Assembly: GCF_026151205.1 (NCBI RefSeq) | Contig: NC_087075.1 | Location: forward strand, 4,252,359-4,316,358 | Direction: 5' to 3' | From: Bolinopsis microptera | Taxonomy: Eukaryota > Ctenophora > Tentaculata > Lobata > Bolinopsidae | DNA: 64,000 nucleotides | In this document: piece after piece, positions 35,847 to 48,066 of the stretch | Layout: every line of letters starts with the position of its first letter | Position numbering within the stretch: position 1 is the stretch's first letter | Program-made: the position numbers and the translations under genes | The notes under the pieces: model-generated | Database searches by the model: none | What the model was told of the DNA's origin: nothing | The model's input: only the letters and a program-made list of their open reading frames with translations

Positions 35847-35897
35847 ATTCTGATACACTGATGATTGCATTTGCATGAAACTCTGAGTTTGTAGAAT
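35847..35897 (+). ncRNA. Hammerhead ribozyme candidate in the element's right arm
   Basis: The core CTGATGA (35858-35864) and GAA (35877-35879) are correctly spaced. Stem I pairs TACA (35854-35857) with TGTA (35890-35893) and ATTC (35847-35850) with GAAT (35894-35897). Stem II is TGC/GCA, and stem III is ACT/AGT with loop CTG. The predicted cleavage follows T35889 (GTT site). The weak point is a T-T mismatch closing stem II. Hammerheads are documented in Penelope-like terminal repeats. Confidence 0.65.
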
Positions 35898-35959
35898 CGT
35901 TGTTTTCATTGTATATATAAAATACCGCATTTCAGTCTGATATTACATTACGTTGTAGA

Positions 35960-36545
35960 GCAGCTCACAGCTCATTGGAAATAAAATGGGAAAAGGGCCA
36001 AATAAGGTTTAATTTTAATAACTTTTTTATACTCTTTTTTAAAAAGTAGCTGGTTTTTCTGGTAGCCCAAATTTTTTCCCCGTGTCATTTAAAGATGGGC
36101 CGGTGAGAGGGGGGGATTAACTGGACGTTAAACTGGCGTTATAATTTCTAACTTATATAGTACTTAAAAATTCCCCGGGTTTCCCCCTTGGGAGACCCCT
36201 TTCAGAACCGGGAAAATTTGAGAAGTTAAACAAAAGGGGGGTTTGAAGGCCCGCCGAACCAAAACCAAAAAAAAAAAAAAAAAAAAAATACTAGGTAAGC
36301 AAATACCCAGGTAGCAAATACAAAGGGTACAAATACTAGGCCCACAAATCCCCAGGCTGCAAATACTAAAAAGGGAAGCAAATACTAGGGGTAAACAAAT
36401 ACTAGGGGGAGCAAATACTAAAAGGGTTGCAAATACTAGGCTTTGCAAATAAATAGGCTCCCCCAAAAATAGGTTCCAAAAAACTAAGGGTAGCAATACT
36501 AGGCTAGCAAATACTAGGCTAGCAAATAGGTAACTAGGCCAATAA
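35960..36545. repeat. gcaaatactaggtag array in low-quality sequence
   Basis: About 15 units of 12-18 bases at 36290-36540 lie in homopolymer-inflated sequence, including an A run near 36270. No gene is seen. Confidence 0.6.
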
Positions 36546-38270
36546 AATTCCTAAACTTTGAACTTTGCACTTAGAGTATGAACACATAATTGGAAACGAC
36601 ATGATTTATTGATTCGATTGATCGGGACCAAACCCAGAACAATTAAAAAATAACTGATCGAGTTAGGGGTTTGCTGGTCGGTATTTAGTATTTACATAAT
36701 TGTGTAGACATTAAACAACAAATATTAGTTATCTATAATCCATAATAGCTCCTATTACATATTAGTTGGCCGTTGAGCACTTGAATGTTGAAAGCACGTT
36801 TATAATATAATATATCATATACCTGAGACTGAACTAAAACAACTATAACCCCAGTAAAATGAAGAGGGGGGGGGGGGGAGTGCAGGGTAATTGCCCCTAC
36901 AAAACCAGAGAGACTTGTCTCTTTAAAAACACGTTTTTCACAGCACGAATAACTGCAGTGAAGTTAACTGAAAAGCTATTGCCGCACAGCAGTAACCGTG
37001 ATGTGGCATCTGGCACGTTGTGCATGGCAACTACCTACGTAGTGCACGACTGAAAAAAACGTATTAATTAATAATACGAAAGTAGATCAAAAGAGCCGCT
37101 TAAAATATACCGATTATCCTGGAGTGACCGGGTCACAGTCACCACAGTAACCACAGTAACCATAGTAACCACAGTAACCACAGTAACCCCGACCTAGTTA
37201 CACACCCTCTAGTTTACAAACACAAACAGTGACCTAGACCCTATCAATGTGTGGATGAGACGTATATCTGATAAGAGAAATGTCACTAACTGACAGTAAC
37301 CATAGTAACATATCTGTCACTGACTCACCACTGAAGACAGGCTATAATAGTGGTCTGCCAGTCAGACTCTCTTTTTAACTGAGACTCTTAATATGATTGA
37401 TATCATCACAGTGGCATCTTCTCACCCAATACTGCACTCTGATTGGCTCCCAACATCACATACTGGTCCCTGATTGGTTTCCATGTCAGGATCACGAGGT
37501 GTGTTCTGGTTGGCTGGTCCGGGGGTGGTCTAGAAGAGTATACTCTAACTGGTTCAAACTTAGCTTTTTGGCGCTTAGTGAAATAAACTGGAGGGAGTGT
37601 GGTAATTGAAATGCGGCTGAGATAGAACACAGACAATATAAAACTCCTGCACGTGACGTCACCAAAACACCACGTGACGTCACCAAATTGATGAGGAGTG
37701 AAAAGATTAAAGCTGTTTCAGGACTAATGCTCCTTATAAAGTCATAATACTGTGTGTCTTTTTTGGATAACAAGAGGGATTAACAAAACGTTGTGTAATG
37801 ATTGTTAACCTGTAACTCAGTAGAATAATCATTAATAGATTAATCATGTTTACTACTTTAAGTAATTATCGGTTATTACAGTTATTATCAGTAATCACAG
37901 AGCATCCAAACTCTTATCAACCCAATGAAATTTAACTTTGTATTCTTAAAATCGTCTTTCTAAAAGACGTTTCAACGAATCTTATAATCAGCCTAAAATA
38001 CACATATAATTTGGATATGTGTATATATGTTTGCGAAATATCGCGTTCAGCTAATTGACAGAGTATTTTATGGATCAAGAGAATGAAATGGGCAAGGTTT
38101 TACTGTATAATAATATGATGAATCAGAATGAAACAACGAATAAGTCTCTCAACAACAACAACAACATCTGTCAGAAAGTTGGGGTTCACGTCGTGTGACG
38201 TCACAAAACACCACGTGACGTCACAAAATGTTGTTTGGCTACGTTATACGTTATAAGGTTATGTTGCCTG
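36546..38270. promoter_or_regulatory. Intergenic DNA with paired CACGTGACGTCAC motifs
   Basis: The composite cacgtgacgtcac (E-box overlapping CRE) occurs near 37651 and 37671 and again near 38210, with a variant gtgtgacgtcac at 38195. Short ccacagtaac repeats lie at 37135-37190. I see no exon. Confidence 0.5.
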
Positions 38271-41040
38271 GGAAATTAAACCCAAAAAGGTAGGTATCGG
38301 GGTATTTTTGTCAGTGTTGGGGTCCAAATGCAAAGCTGCAGCTAATTTATTTAAATGGGCGGGAAATTGGGAAGAAACAGATTTAAATTTTGAAAAGGAG
38401 CACAAATTTAAAAATGAAAACTGTCTGGGGCAAAGGGGAGGGAAAAATAAAGTCTCCAAAACCCCTCCTTTTAAAGGAAAAAAAAACTCCAGGTAAAGCA
38501 AATAGGGAAAAATCTCCCCCAATTTAAAAATGCAGTGCAACCTTTGGGAGTGCTCAATAAAAAAAGGGATTAAATACTTTTGCTTTGTACGATTTTTAAA
38601 GGGGAGGATTGTCGGGAGCAAGAATTTCAAAATCGTTTTAATGAATAACTACAGGTTTTTAGTTTGGGAGTTAAGATGCTTAAAAAAACTGTGCGTATTC
38701 CACAAGTTGATAATCCCGCACAAAAGTAACCGTTTTGATAACAAAATTTTTTGATTTAAAAAAACCCCGTGGGATGAGGCTTATTAAAGCTTGTAACACG
38801 GTTTTTGGGAAATTTGGGGGGTACAGAATTTTTGTTTTTTAAAATTCATGGCTGAAGAAGTATAATGGAACAACTACAGGGGTACAAATTTTTGAAGGAA
38901 ATCGTCAAAAAAGTGACCTCACAGAGACTAACAAATTCCTGTCACCCGGTCGAGACGGCAAACCCGAAAAATTAATTAAAAATTTCGAAAATTTTGAAGA
39001 AAAGAACGGGGAAAAAAAAAGACGGAGGGAAAAATTAAAAATTTTAGACCCCCTGATTTCCTAACAAAGGTTCCAATTTAAAAAGGCAGGAAACAACCCG
39101 GGAGGGGGTGCCTTTCAAGCGGGGGCAAATTAGAAAAACAAACATCCCCCCCCAAAATTTAAAAAGGGGGGGCCAAAAAGGTGGGGAGATGGGGGAAAAA
39201 GCAGAAAAAGGATCAGTAATGAAAATCGGTGTTACAATGCGGCACGTGCCAGCAGCCTGTCACGGGGGGGCTTGTAACCAATCAGAGCGCCCGGAAAACT
39301 GCCCCGTGGGGAAAATGCACGTGCATATTTTTTAAAAACTTTAAAAATGGAGGGTTGTGTGGGGTGGGAAAAAGTAGTTGGGCGGGTGGGGTGTGGTTGG
39401 AAAAGGGGGAAAGCCGTAGGTTTTTTTTGACAAACCTAGAAAAATTAAAATGTCAGAAAAAGGGGGGCGCAGAGGGAGGTTTTTGGAAGGGGTTTTAAAG
39501 GGGAAATCAGGAAGGAAAGAGAGGGTTTCAGTTGGGAAAAATTTGGGAAATGCAACGGTGGGGTTTAAATTTTAGGAAACGGTCAAGGGGCTGACATGAG
39601 GGCACACGCTCTTTAAGAATTGGGGGAAAACTTTTTTTATTTTTTTAAACCTTTTTCCTTTTTTTTGGTTTGGCTGTGTATGGCCCCCCTTTGTTACACC
39701 GCTTTAGCATTTCCCAAATGGGGGGGGGAAGGGGGGGAAGGATGGGATTGGGAAGCTGTGTTGGGGACAATTGGGGGAATGTGCCGCATTTTCTGGCTGG
39801 TTTTTTCCCTTGGGGACTAAGTCCAAAGGGGATACCGATGGGGCCCCCCACGGGTAAGGGGCTTAAACAAATAGCGACCAAAATGGGAAAATTTCCCCTT
39901 GTGAGCGGGGGGGAGTCAACAAAAGGGGAAGGGGTTTGTGTCAATTTGGAAAAAAAGCCTTTGGGGTTTGTTTCCAGGCAGGAGGGAGGTTTTTTTGGGG
40001 GTTGAAAGGCGAAAGGGCAATGGAAATTTGGGAATTTTGGGGAGGGCCACTGATTGGAAAATATTAGCAGACCTGGATAAAACAACTTTAAATTTCCCGT
40101 GGATTTTAGCACGACCAGAAAATTTAAAACCAGTTTGGTTTTTTCCCCCCGAAAGCTTCCAAGGAGAGTAATTTGGTGGGAGCTTAAAAGTTTCCGTCGG
40201 GGAAAAGAGAATGCCCGCCCTCCCATGGGGGGAAACTTTTATCGGAAAAATAGTCTTAAAGGGAAATACAAAACCCAATTTGGGGGGGGCATGTTTTTTA
40301 GCTTTGCTGTTTGGTTGGTGCAAAAGGTGTGGTCCCCAGTAAAGTTTGGGGTGTCATCAAGGAAGATTTGGGCTGAATTTTTAAACCTCAAGAAGTTGGT
40401 CAAGGGTTGGGGAAGGATTAAAACCCCTTGTTCAAAATGGATTTATCTGCTGAATGGGCAAGAGAGTGGGAGATTTAGAGCTTTTTTGAGCTTTTTGAAA
40501 ATTTTACCTAAAAGCCAAAAGGGGCCAAAAGCTAAAAAACCCCTTTGTAAAACCCCGAGCATAAACAGGTATCCTCGGGTGATGTTTAGATCAGATTGGG
40601 GGGGTCCAAAAAGAGCCCGCTGGGGCACCAAAACCGAAAACCCCTATCGCAATGAAAGCCCGAAAAAGGTTTTCGGTTTGGCTGGGGAAACTTTGATCAA
40701 GCCTTCCGGGTTTGAGTCTTAAAAGTGTCGCCCCTTGCCGATGCCCGTTTTATTGCGGAGAAGAAAATTGGGAAAATGGGGGAAAATGGGCTTTTAAAAA
40801 ACAGCGCCCGGTTTTGGGTTTGGGTTTCCGGTTTTAAAAGCATGTAAAAGGGAGAGTATATCCGTTTTTCGCTGCAAATGATGCAAATCCCTTTTGGGCC
40901 CGGTTTGCTAAGGCCTTCCCCGGGTTTCCTTTATTTGGGGCTCCCCATGGGCTTGTGACCTCTGCGGGGGTTAAAAACCGCGGGGGGTCTACCAAACCCA
41001 TTTTAAAAGGGGTTTAAAGGGGAATCACGTACAAATAATT
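38271..41040. other. Homopolymer-inflated low-quality sequence
   Basis: Dense runs of G, A and T occur with long overlapping open frames of no family likeness, the largest being 40099-40722. It starts and stops abruptly next to normal DNA. I support no gene here. Confidence 0.7.
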
Positions 41041-42463
41041 TTGTCCAGGCTGTTCAAACCGTGACTTCACTTTCACTACAATTGCGAACTAATACTTGCA
41101 ATTTCTGTTTGACTCCACACAAACTCCACTGTTAATACTCTCAATGTCAGGTGTGTTGGAGAGACGGTTTTAGACAGCCTGCCACTCTATTTAGATAGCC
41201 TAGACAAAATGGTCAACTTTCTTAGTGCTCAACAACTTTAATGAAATGGGAGAAACAAGAAGACCGTTATAAGCAGACATAACGGGTAATGAACTAGTAG
41301 ACACTCATCAAACATTGTTGAGACTTTGCGAACTGGTCGCTGGAAGGGGACACTGTTAACTTGTTAATGTTATGGTAATGGACAACCAGACAACTAAATG
41401 AGCATGGAATAAGCAAGGCCAAAGCATTAACTCCCTTTTACTTTTACCTTCTTATCTCTTTATATTACTTTGGAGGAGGTATTGGTTAGACTAACTTTAC
41501 AGTTGTCAATAAGTTACTCCTAGACAAGAGTTGTAAACTTTATGAAGGAGCTGTTGGCATGGTTATCAAGTTATTAACTTATAAAGTTATAATGGGGTAC
41601 TAAACACTTAAAAAGAGCCTAAATTAAGTGGGAGGGACACAGCCGGATAGGTATAATAAAAATAAATAAACAATATAGGTCGTCTAAAAGGTATTCTGCT
41701 GACAGTACACTGCTGTAAAGCTAAAGGTCCGTCTAAAAAGTGCAATAAGAGAATAAGTATCGGGGGAGCCAGATGTTGAGACGTTGTCATGGTGACACCA
41801 CGTTACGTCTGCACCAACACGTGATCTAGTGGACTTAGCAAATAAGGACCCTCTAAACGTATCACGTGATATGATGTGCAGGGGGAAGAACTTCTCAAAT
41901 CTGGTGTATTCACAAACCACCTGGTTATAAAGTGGATAAGGGTATGTAATAAGGTAATACAACAGTAATATTATATTATAACGGTGCTGCAATGGTGGAT
42001 TATCAACACAAAAAACTCAGTGCCCCTTTAAATATATTTAATAAAAGTATTCTAGTTAAATATATATATTTAATAAAAGCATTCTAGATAAACATATGTA
42101 ATAAAAACATTCTAGATAAATATATGTAATAAAAGCATTCTAGTTAAGCTGTTGAGTGTTCATGCAGCTAAAGAGTATTGGAGGCACAAAGAATCAAAGA
42201 TAAAGTGTCAAATTGGCAATTATCACTATGGCAGCAGCCAACATGTAAGTACCAATAATAAGACACTTTCGTGGTACTACCGTGGAAGTGCCTCATCTCC
42301 TCCAATCAAAGACCTCTGAATCCTCTAATCGTGCAATCAGAGACCTCTAAATCCTCCAATCATGCAACCACAAGCTTTGAATCCCATAAATAAATCAGTC
42401 ACAACGGGATTTAAAGTTTAGCGATAAGGGTACTGTCTCTCAACCCATACTTTATACTTTTAT
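41041..42463. other. Intergenic DNA, one 30-bp array
   Basis: No exon is recognised. Four units of ataaaagcattctag plus AT-rich filler lie at about 42035-42145. Confidence 0.5.
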
Positions 42464-44048
42464 AATAACATAAACCCGCCACGCAAAGGGTTTATATAAC
42501 AGATCATCCCGCGCTAGCGGGATGATCTGATAAACACATACGAGTGCGCGCAGCGCACGAGTTTTGTGTTAATATGTAATCCCGAAGCGCCAGCTGAGGG
42601 ATTACATTTATATAAATATCTCCGGGATTTCGACGCGGGATCATATTATCACTCAGCCCGGCCCGCTGTTAGATAAACATCTCAAGGTGATATCATCCCG
42701 CCCCGGAAATTTGTATAAACCCGGCCCGCTTTTTAGTCGTAACTGATGTTTATCATTCAATTCTCCGACTTACAATAATCAATGATACTGCTGATTAGAA
42801 CTCGATAATAGTAGAACAGTTATACACGCGATCACGTGGGCGCGTCACGTGCGTACCACGTGCCACCAATAGCATACGCCGAGTCTATACCACGTGACTG
42901 GTGACACGAAAGCGCACCACGTGATATGAAACATCGTAACCGTCCACTTCTTTTACACGCAAATTCCTGGGAACGTTGCCAAAGCAGCTAATTCTTGGAA
43001 TTTCTCCAACGCGTGGCGTGAGAAGTTGGCGACTTGCCAGCTACCCTTGTCCGTGCCCTAAAAATAGTATTGTTTTGCTTGCTCTCCTTCCAGCTCTTGT
43101 TCCTGCTAACGTTCAAGCTATTGCTCCACTATGACAGATCGGTTTGACATTCAGATTGATGAACTGCTTTCCAATCGTGTTCCGGACAGTACAAATCCCT
43201 TGTCGAAATCGCCGGAGATAATTATAATCCATAAACACTTCACGCTCAGGGCTAAATAAATGTAATCCCTCAGCTGGCGCTTCGGGATTACATATTAACA
43301 CAAAACTCGTGCGCTGCGCGCACTCGTATGTGTTTATCAGATCATCCCGCTAGCGCGGGATGATCTGTTATATAAACCCTTTGCGTGGCGGGTTTATGTT
43401 ATTTTAGCCCTGAGCGTGAAGTGTTTATGGATTATAATTATCTCCGGCGATTTCGACAAGGGATTTGTACTGTCCGGAACACGATTGGAAAGCAGTTCAT
43501 CAATCTGAATGTCAAACCGATCTGTCATAGTGGAGCAATAGCTTGAACGTTAGCAGGAACAAGAGCTGGAAGGAGAGCAAGCAAAACAATACTATTTTTA
43601 GGGCACGGACAAGGGTAGCTGGCAAGTCGCCAACTTCTCACGCCACGCGTTGGAGAAATTCCAAGAATTAGCTGCTTTGGCAACGTTCCCAGGAATTTGC
43701 GTGTAAAAGAAGTGGACGGTTACGATGTTTCATATCACGTGGTGCGCTTTCGTGTCACCAGTCACGTGGTATAGACTCGGCGTATGCTATTGGTGGCACG
43801 TGGTACGCACGTGACGCGCCCACGTGATCGCGTGTATAACTGTTCTACTATTATCGAGTTCTAATCAGCAGTATCATTGATTATTGTAAGTCGGAGAATT
43901 GAATGATAAACATCAGTTACGACTAAAAAGCGGGCCGGGTTTATACAAATTTCCGGGGCGGGATGATATCACCTTGAGATGTTTATCTAACAGCGGGCCG
44001 GGCTGAGTGATAATATGATCCCGCGTCGAAATCCCGGAGATATTTATA
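42464..44048. mobile_element. 1.6-kb element of two interlocked inverted repeats (A-B-A'-B')
   Basis: A (42464-42610) is the reverse complement of A' (43257-43403), and B (42611-43256) is the reverse complement of B' (43403-44048). Both pairs look essentially identical over the segments compared. The element is GC-richer than its surroundings and contains many CACGTG sites and an internal hairpin, atcatcccgc/gcgggatgat. B holds a short frame starting MTDRFDIQIDELLSNRVPD that runs into A', perhaps the captured start of a transposon or host ORF. I see no clear target-site duplication. Confidence 0.85.
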
Positions 44049-46610
44049 TTACGAGAAGAATTATTTCAGTGCATGTAGAATATATATAAATACAAATCAT
44101 AAGTGAAACAACAGGGAGTATAAACATTAAACGTCTGAGTAAACCACCGCAGATCCCTCTTATATACTTATACAACTACAAGTATGCAGAGGAACGTCAC
44201 CAGATCCCACCATACAACTACAAGTACGAGGAACGTCACCAGATCTCACCATACAACTACAAGTATGCAGAGGAACGTCACCAGATCCCAAGATCACCAA
44301 GTTACCAAAACCACAGTTTACGTAGAATTGGACTAATGGTGAAAATAACGCACGTCTCTCAAGGAGTAACGTCTAACTACGTAACAATAATTAAACCTCA
44401 TAGTGATGAATAGTAGCAGTAGTCATGGTGATGAATCATGTAATGACACGTTTACTGTCTTTTGTCAGACCATTTAGATGGTGTGTACGCATTTTTTGTC
44501 TCGATCATGATTGGCTCCTGCACTAATTTCATCGGTGAATTATGATTGGCTCCTGGGTTAGAATGATCCAGGAATGTTCCCAGCATTGATCTATGAAGGC
44601 ATGATCTGTACGTTAGTATATTAGAAGTTATGCAAGCTCGTTGTCTCTTAATCAAACTACCGAGCAAACCATTTATTAAAAGTTAGAACTATTGATACCG
44701 CGCCATGATGTTGTGGAGGTGAAAGCCAAAAGCTGATGATTTAAAATCATGACATGCCCTGTCATGGTGACACGCGACAAGTACAAAGAATGCGCTGTCG
44801 TTCTCGAATAACCTGGAAAATGACTAATTATTCGAATCAAAACTCGTGACTATAACGCAAGGATCAGGGTAAGAAATAGTGGATGCGTACATCCACTGCT
44901 GGTCAATACATTGCAACCAGCAGATGACACGTATAGCCTGCACATCACGTACATTATGAATATGACCCACTATATGAGGCTAACAACAGCTGGTGTTGTG
45001 TTTTACTGTACACATTTAACCCACCAACAAAGAGTTAAACTATGTGAGCTGCGGGACTGGGCTCCTGTTACCCATATCTCATCAATACTGTTACCAATTT
45101 GTTACTGCAGAGTCATTTGCAGGGTTTTACTTGGTCCAACTGTCGTTGATGCAGCAATTACAGCGAAGTAAGAAAAGAAGAACGTAATAAGAAATAGGAT
45201 GACCGTCGACCGACGAAGTTATATCTGATATGTTTCCCCCTGCAAGTGAAGTTAAAGAACTGTCTAGTGGCTAATAAAGTAACTAGATAATAACTTAACG
45301 AGTTAACGAGGTAATTATAGAAGTGTTTTAAACTGGTTTAACGAGTAGTTACTAGGAAGATGGAGCGTGAAGTAGAGGGTTTAGTGGATTGCACGTGCTG
45401 AGGAGTACTGGAGTAGAGCGCCAATTGCACGTGCTACAACCATTGCACGTACTACAAGGACCGATATAAATATCATATTTAACTATCTACAGCTACTGTA
45501 GTACGTGATACTAATACAGCTGATTAAGTACTTAGAACTGGGAAATGGTAGAATGTAACTTAATAAGTTAATACACAAACCATCACAGGACGCAGGCAGA
45601 ATTATGATATGCTTGAACTCTTGAAGAAATTCATTCGTATTCTAAATTTTCTAGGAAATGGTATTCGGTTTAAATTTTTAAGGTTTATGGCAATAAAGAA
45701 AACTAAAGACACAAATTAAAAAGATATAATGAAAAGTCGAAAAGTCAAAAAAAAATAAATAAACAAGATCACGAGACAAACCATGTTTTCTAATTACAGA
45801 TACGGTCGGCTAATTAGCTAATACTAGAGTAATAGTCGTCTGCATAGCCATAACTTTACCAGCAAAACCCAGATCGGTAATTACATAATTGCCCTCAATT
45901 ACTTAATTGCCGCCCTGGAATCACCTGGAATAACAGCCACTGGCCAATTAGAACGTGAATCAACCATTTTCTGGAGTGTGTCACCATGACAACAGACATG
46001 TCACCATGACAACACATTTGATGACCAGTTTTAATACTGATAATTTGTTTAAGTAGTGCGTTTTCAATGATGGTTATCGTATACTAATGTTAAACTTAAA
46101 TACTGAGTGATTGAGTGAAACTAAACTAAAAAGTCGATAGTTGATATAAACTAGCCTTAGGTAATTGCAGGAATTTGTTAAATTCTGTAGACAATTCTGC
46201 TGCGTACGTGAAATTAATTCTACTCTAGTTAATTAATGCTCACATATCATAAGTCCCTCCTACTGACTTGATGTTGGCAGATTTAATGCAGTAAATACGT
46301 GTCTACTGTAAGTATTACTAGTCTGTAACCATGTAGACAGTAGCCATGGAGACATGATGTCTGGATTACAGAATTCATTATTTTTCGGATTCATTAATTT
46401 AGTGTAAATTTTAATTACTAAATTTATAATTATTTCAAATAAGGTTTCTCTTGAAGAATCTTATATGTCACAACGTTTTCCGGAAGATGTCGTGTATTCA
46501 AATAATTAAAAACTGAAGTGAATTTTGATGAACGTTACATGGAACTTTGAAATGAATAAATGACTGAAATAAATGAACGATACATGAATTAAAGGGGGAA
46601 GTACATGCAA
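44049..46610. other. Intergenic DNA, small repeats only
   Basis: Three ~50-base units (atacaactacaagtatgcag, aggaacgtcaccagatc) lie at about 44170-44292. No supportable exon is seen. Confidence 0.5.
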
Positions 46611-46624
46611 CCGGAGCTTTTAAC

Positions 46625-46945
46625 GAATGAAACAGGACGCTTGTCACGTGTCACCATGACAACACGTGACATGGCGCTTGTCACGTGTCACCATGACAAT
46701 ACGTGACATGGCGCTTGTCACGTGTCACCATGACAACACGTGACAGGACGCTCGGTTGAAGTACCGGCGGACTACTCGCTATACCCGAAGATTAACATAA
46801 CAACTGTTACCCGGGTTACCCGAAGATATGACCAATGGATAAAACTGGGCTTTACATAGCAAGACACATCAAATCACCATGACAACACATGACATGTCAC
46901 GTGTCACTATGACAACACATGAAATGTCACGTGTCATCAACATTC
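46625..46945. repeat. Palindromic tcacgtgtcaccatgacaacacgtga repeats
   Basis: Three units of ~37 bases lie at 46633-46745 and two looser copies at 46875-46940. Each pairs tcacgtgt with acacgtga around caccatgaca. Single related sites occur near 45985, 47090 and 47370. Confidence 0.85.
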
Positions 46946-47833
46946 AACAATCACCCTCTTTCTTTCCTCAGCCGAGTATAAAAAGTGTGCATCTCAGGAT
47001 AATTAGAGGGAAGGATAACAAGCAGATGCATGATAATGATAATCCCCAAATCAACATGGATACGCTTGCCACGTGGTGTCACCATGAAAACACAAGACAT
47101 GTCACGTGTCAACATGGGCACACGCTGGTTAGGACGAATAAAGAGTGCCGTGAGCCGACACCAAAATCTATAAAGTTCGGGAACGTTCTTCGAATACGAC
47201 AAAGAAAACCAGACAGCTTGTCTACCTAACTATAAGCGAATCCTAGGTGGGCCGGTTACCAAAGCAAACAGTTCGGGTTCGAGACCGAATATTCGGGAAA
47301 ATTTAGCAACTAAAGGGATGGTGGCGGCTCGCAGCCCCCAGAATACAGCTCCCAGATAAGATGTGTCACCATGACAACATGTCACGTGACAACAGTGGTA
47401 TATTTACACTACTAGAGAAGGTAGATGGGCTGGACCCCATATCTCGGACGGAGCGCAGTCCCACACAAACGTACCTCCACACTGTCTCACTTCCTTTACA
47501 CTCAGCCTCCGCCTTATTGGTGGTAACACGGTGGTAGAAGTGGTAATTTAGTGGTAATGTATACATTACATAGTATATATTAAAATACACTCGCGCCGCG
47601 CATTCATTGACCACAGGCTAGCTATACATTACATCTCCGCAAGCAATCCTCGTGGTAATGTATCGTAGTGGTTCATGAAGTTTGGAGATTTAGAAACGAT
47701 GTTTGAGGTATAAATGAGACGAAAAGCTGTAAAGTGTAAAATTATGAGTTTTTTGTTGGATAAAGGAATTTGCTAAAATTATGATAGTAATAAGTAAAGT
47801 TAAAGTTTCAGTTGATCTAGAGACACAACTAGC

Positions 47834-48066
47834 AATGTCACCATGTCACCATGTCACCATGTCACCATGTCACCATGTCACCATGTCACCATGTCACCAT
47901 GTCACCATGTCACCATGTCACCATGTCACCATGTCACCATGACACCATGTCACCATGTCACCATGTCACCATGTCACCATGTCACCATGTCACCATGTCA
48001 CCATGTCACCATGTCACCATGTCACCATGTCACCATGTCACCATGTCACCATGTCACCATGACAAC
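47834..48066 (+). repeat. 8-bp gtcaccat array
   Basis: About 28 perfect units, one with gacaccat. The unit equals the centre of the palindromic repeat at 46.6 kb. The MSPCHHVT frames across it are artefacts. Confidence 0.97.

Larger units (their letters stand above)
35007..35917. mobile_element. Foldback Penelope-like element fragment
   Basis: Arms of about 350 bases (35007-35357 and 35566-35917) are inverted around a ~208-base centre. The right arm holds the 3' end of a Penelope-like ORF and its downstream repeat; the left arm is the reverse copy. Penelope-like elements are known to carry terminal repeats in direct or inverted orientation. The motif tatatataaaatac occurs just outside both ends. 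Confidence 0.8.

Noticed and set aside
39645-40722. Long ORFs on both strands
   Set aside because: Also in low-quality sequence; several overlap antisense and contain no recognisable domain.
42464-44048. Helitron or classical MITE
   Set aside because: No TC...CTRR ends or simple terminal inverted repeats; the two inverted pairs are interleaved.
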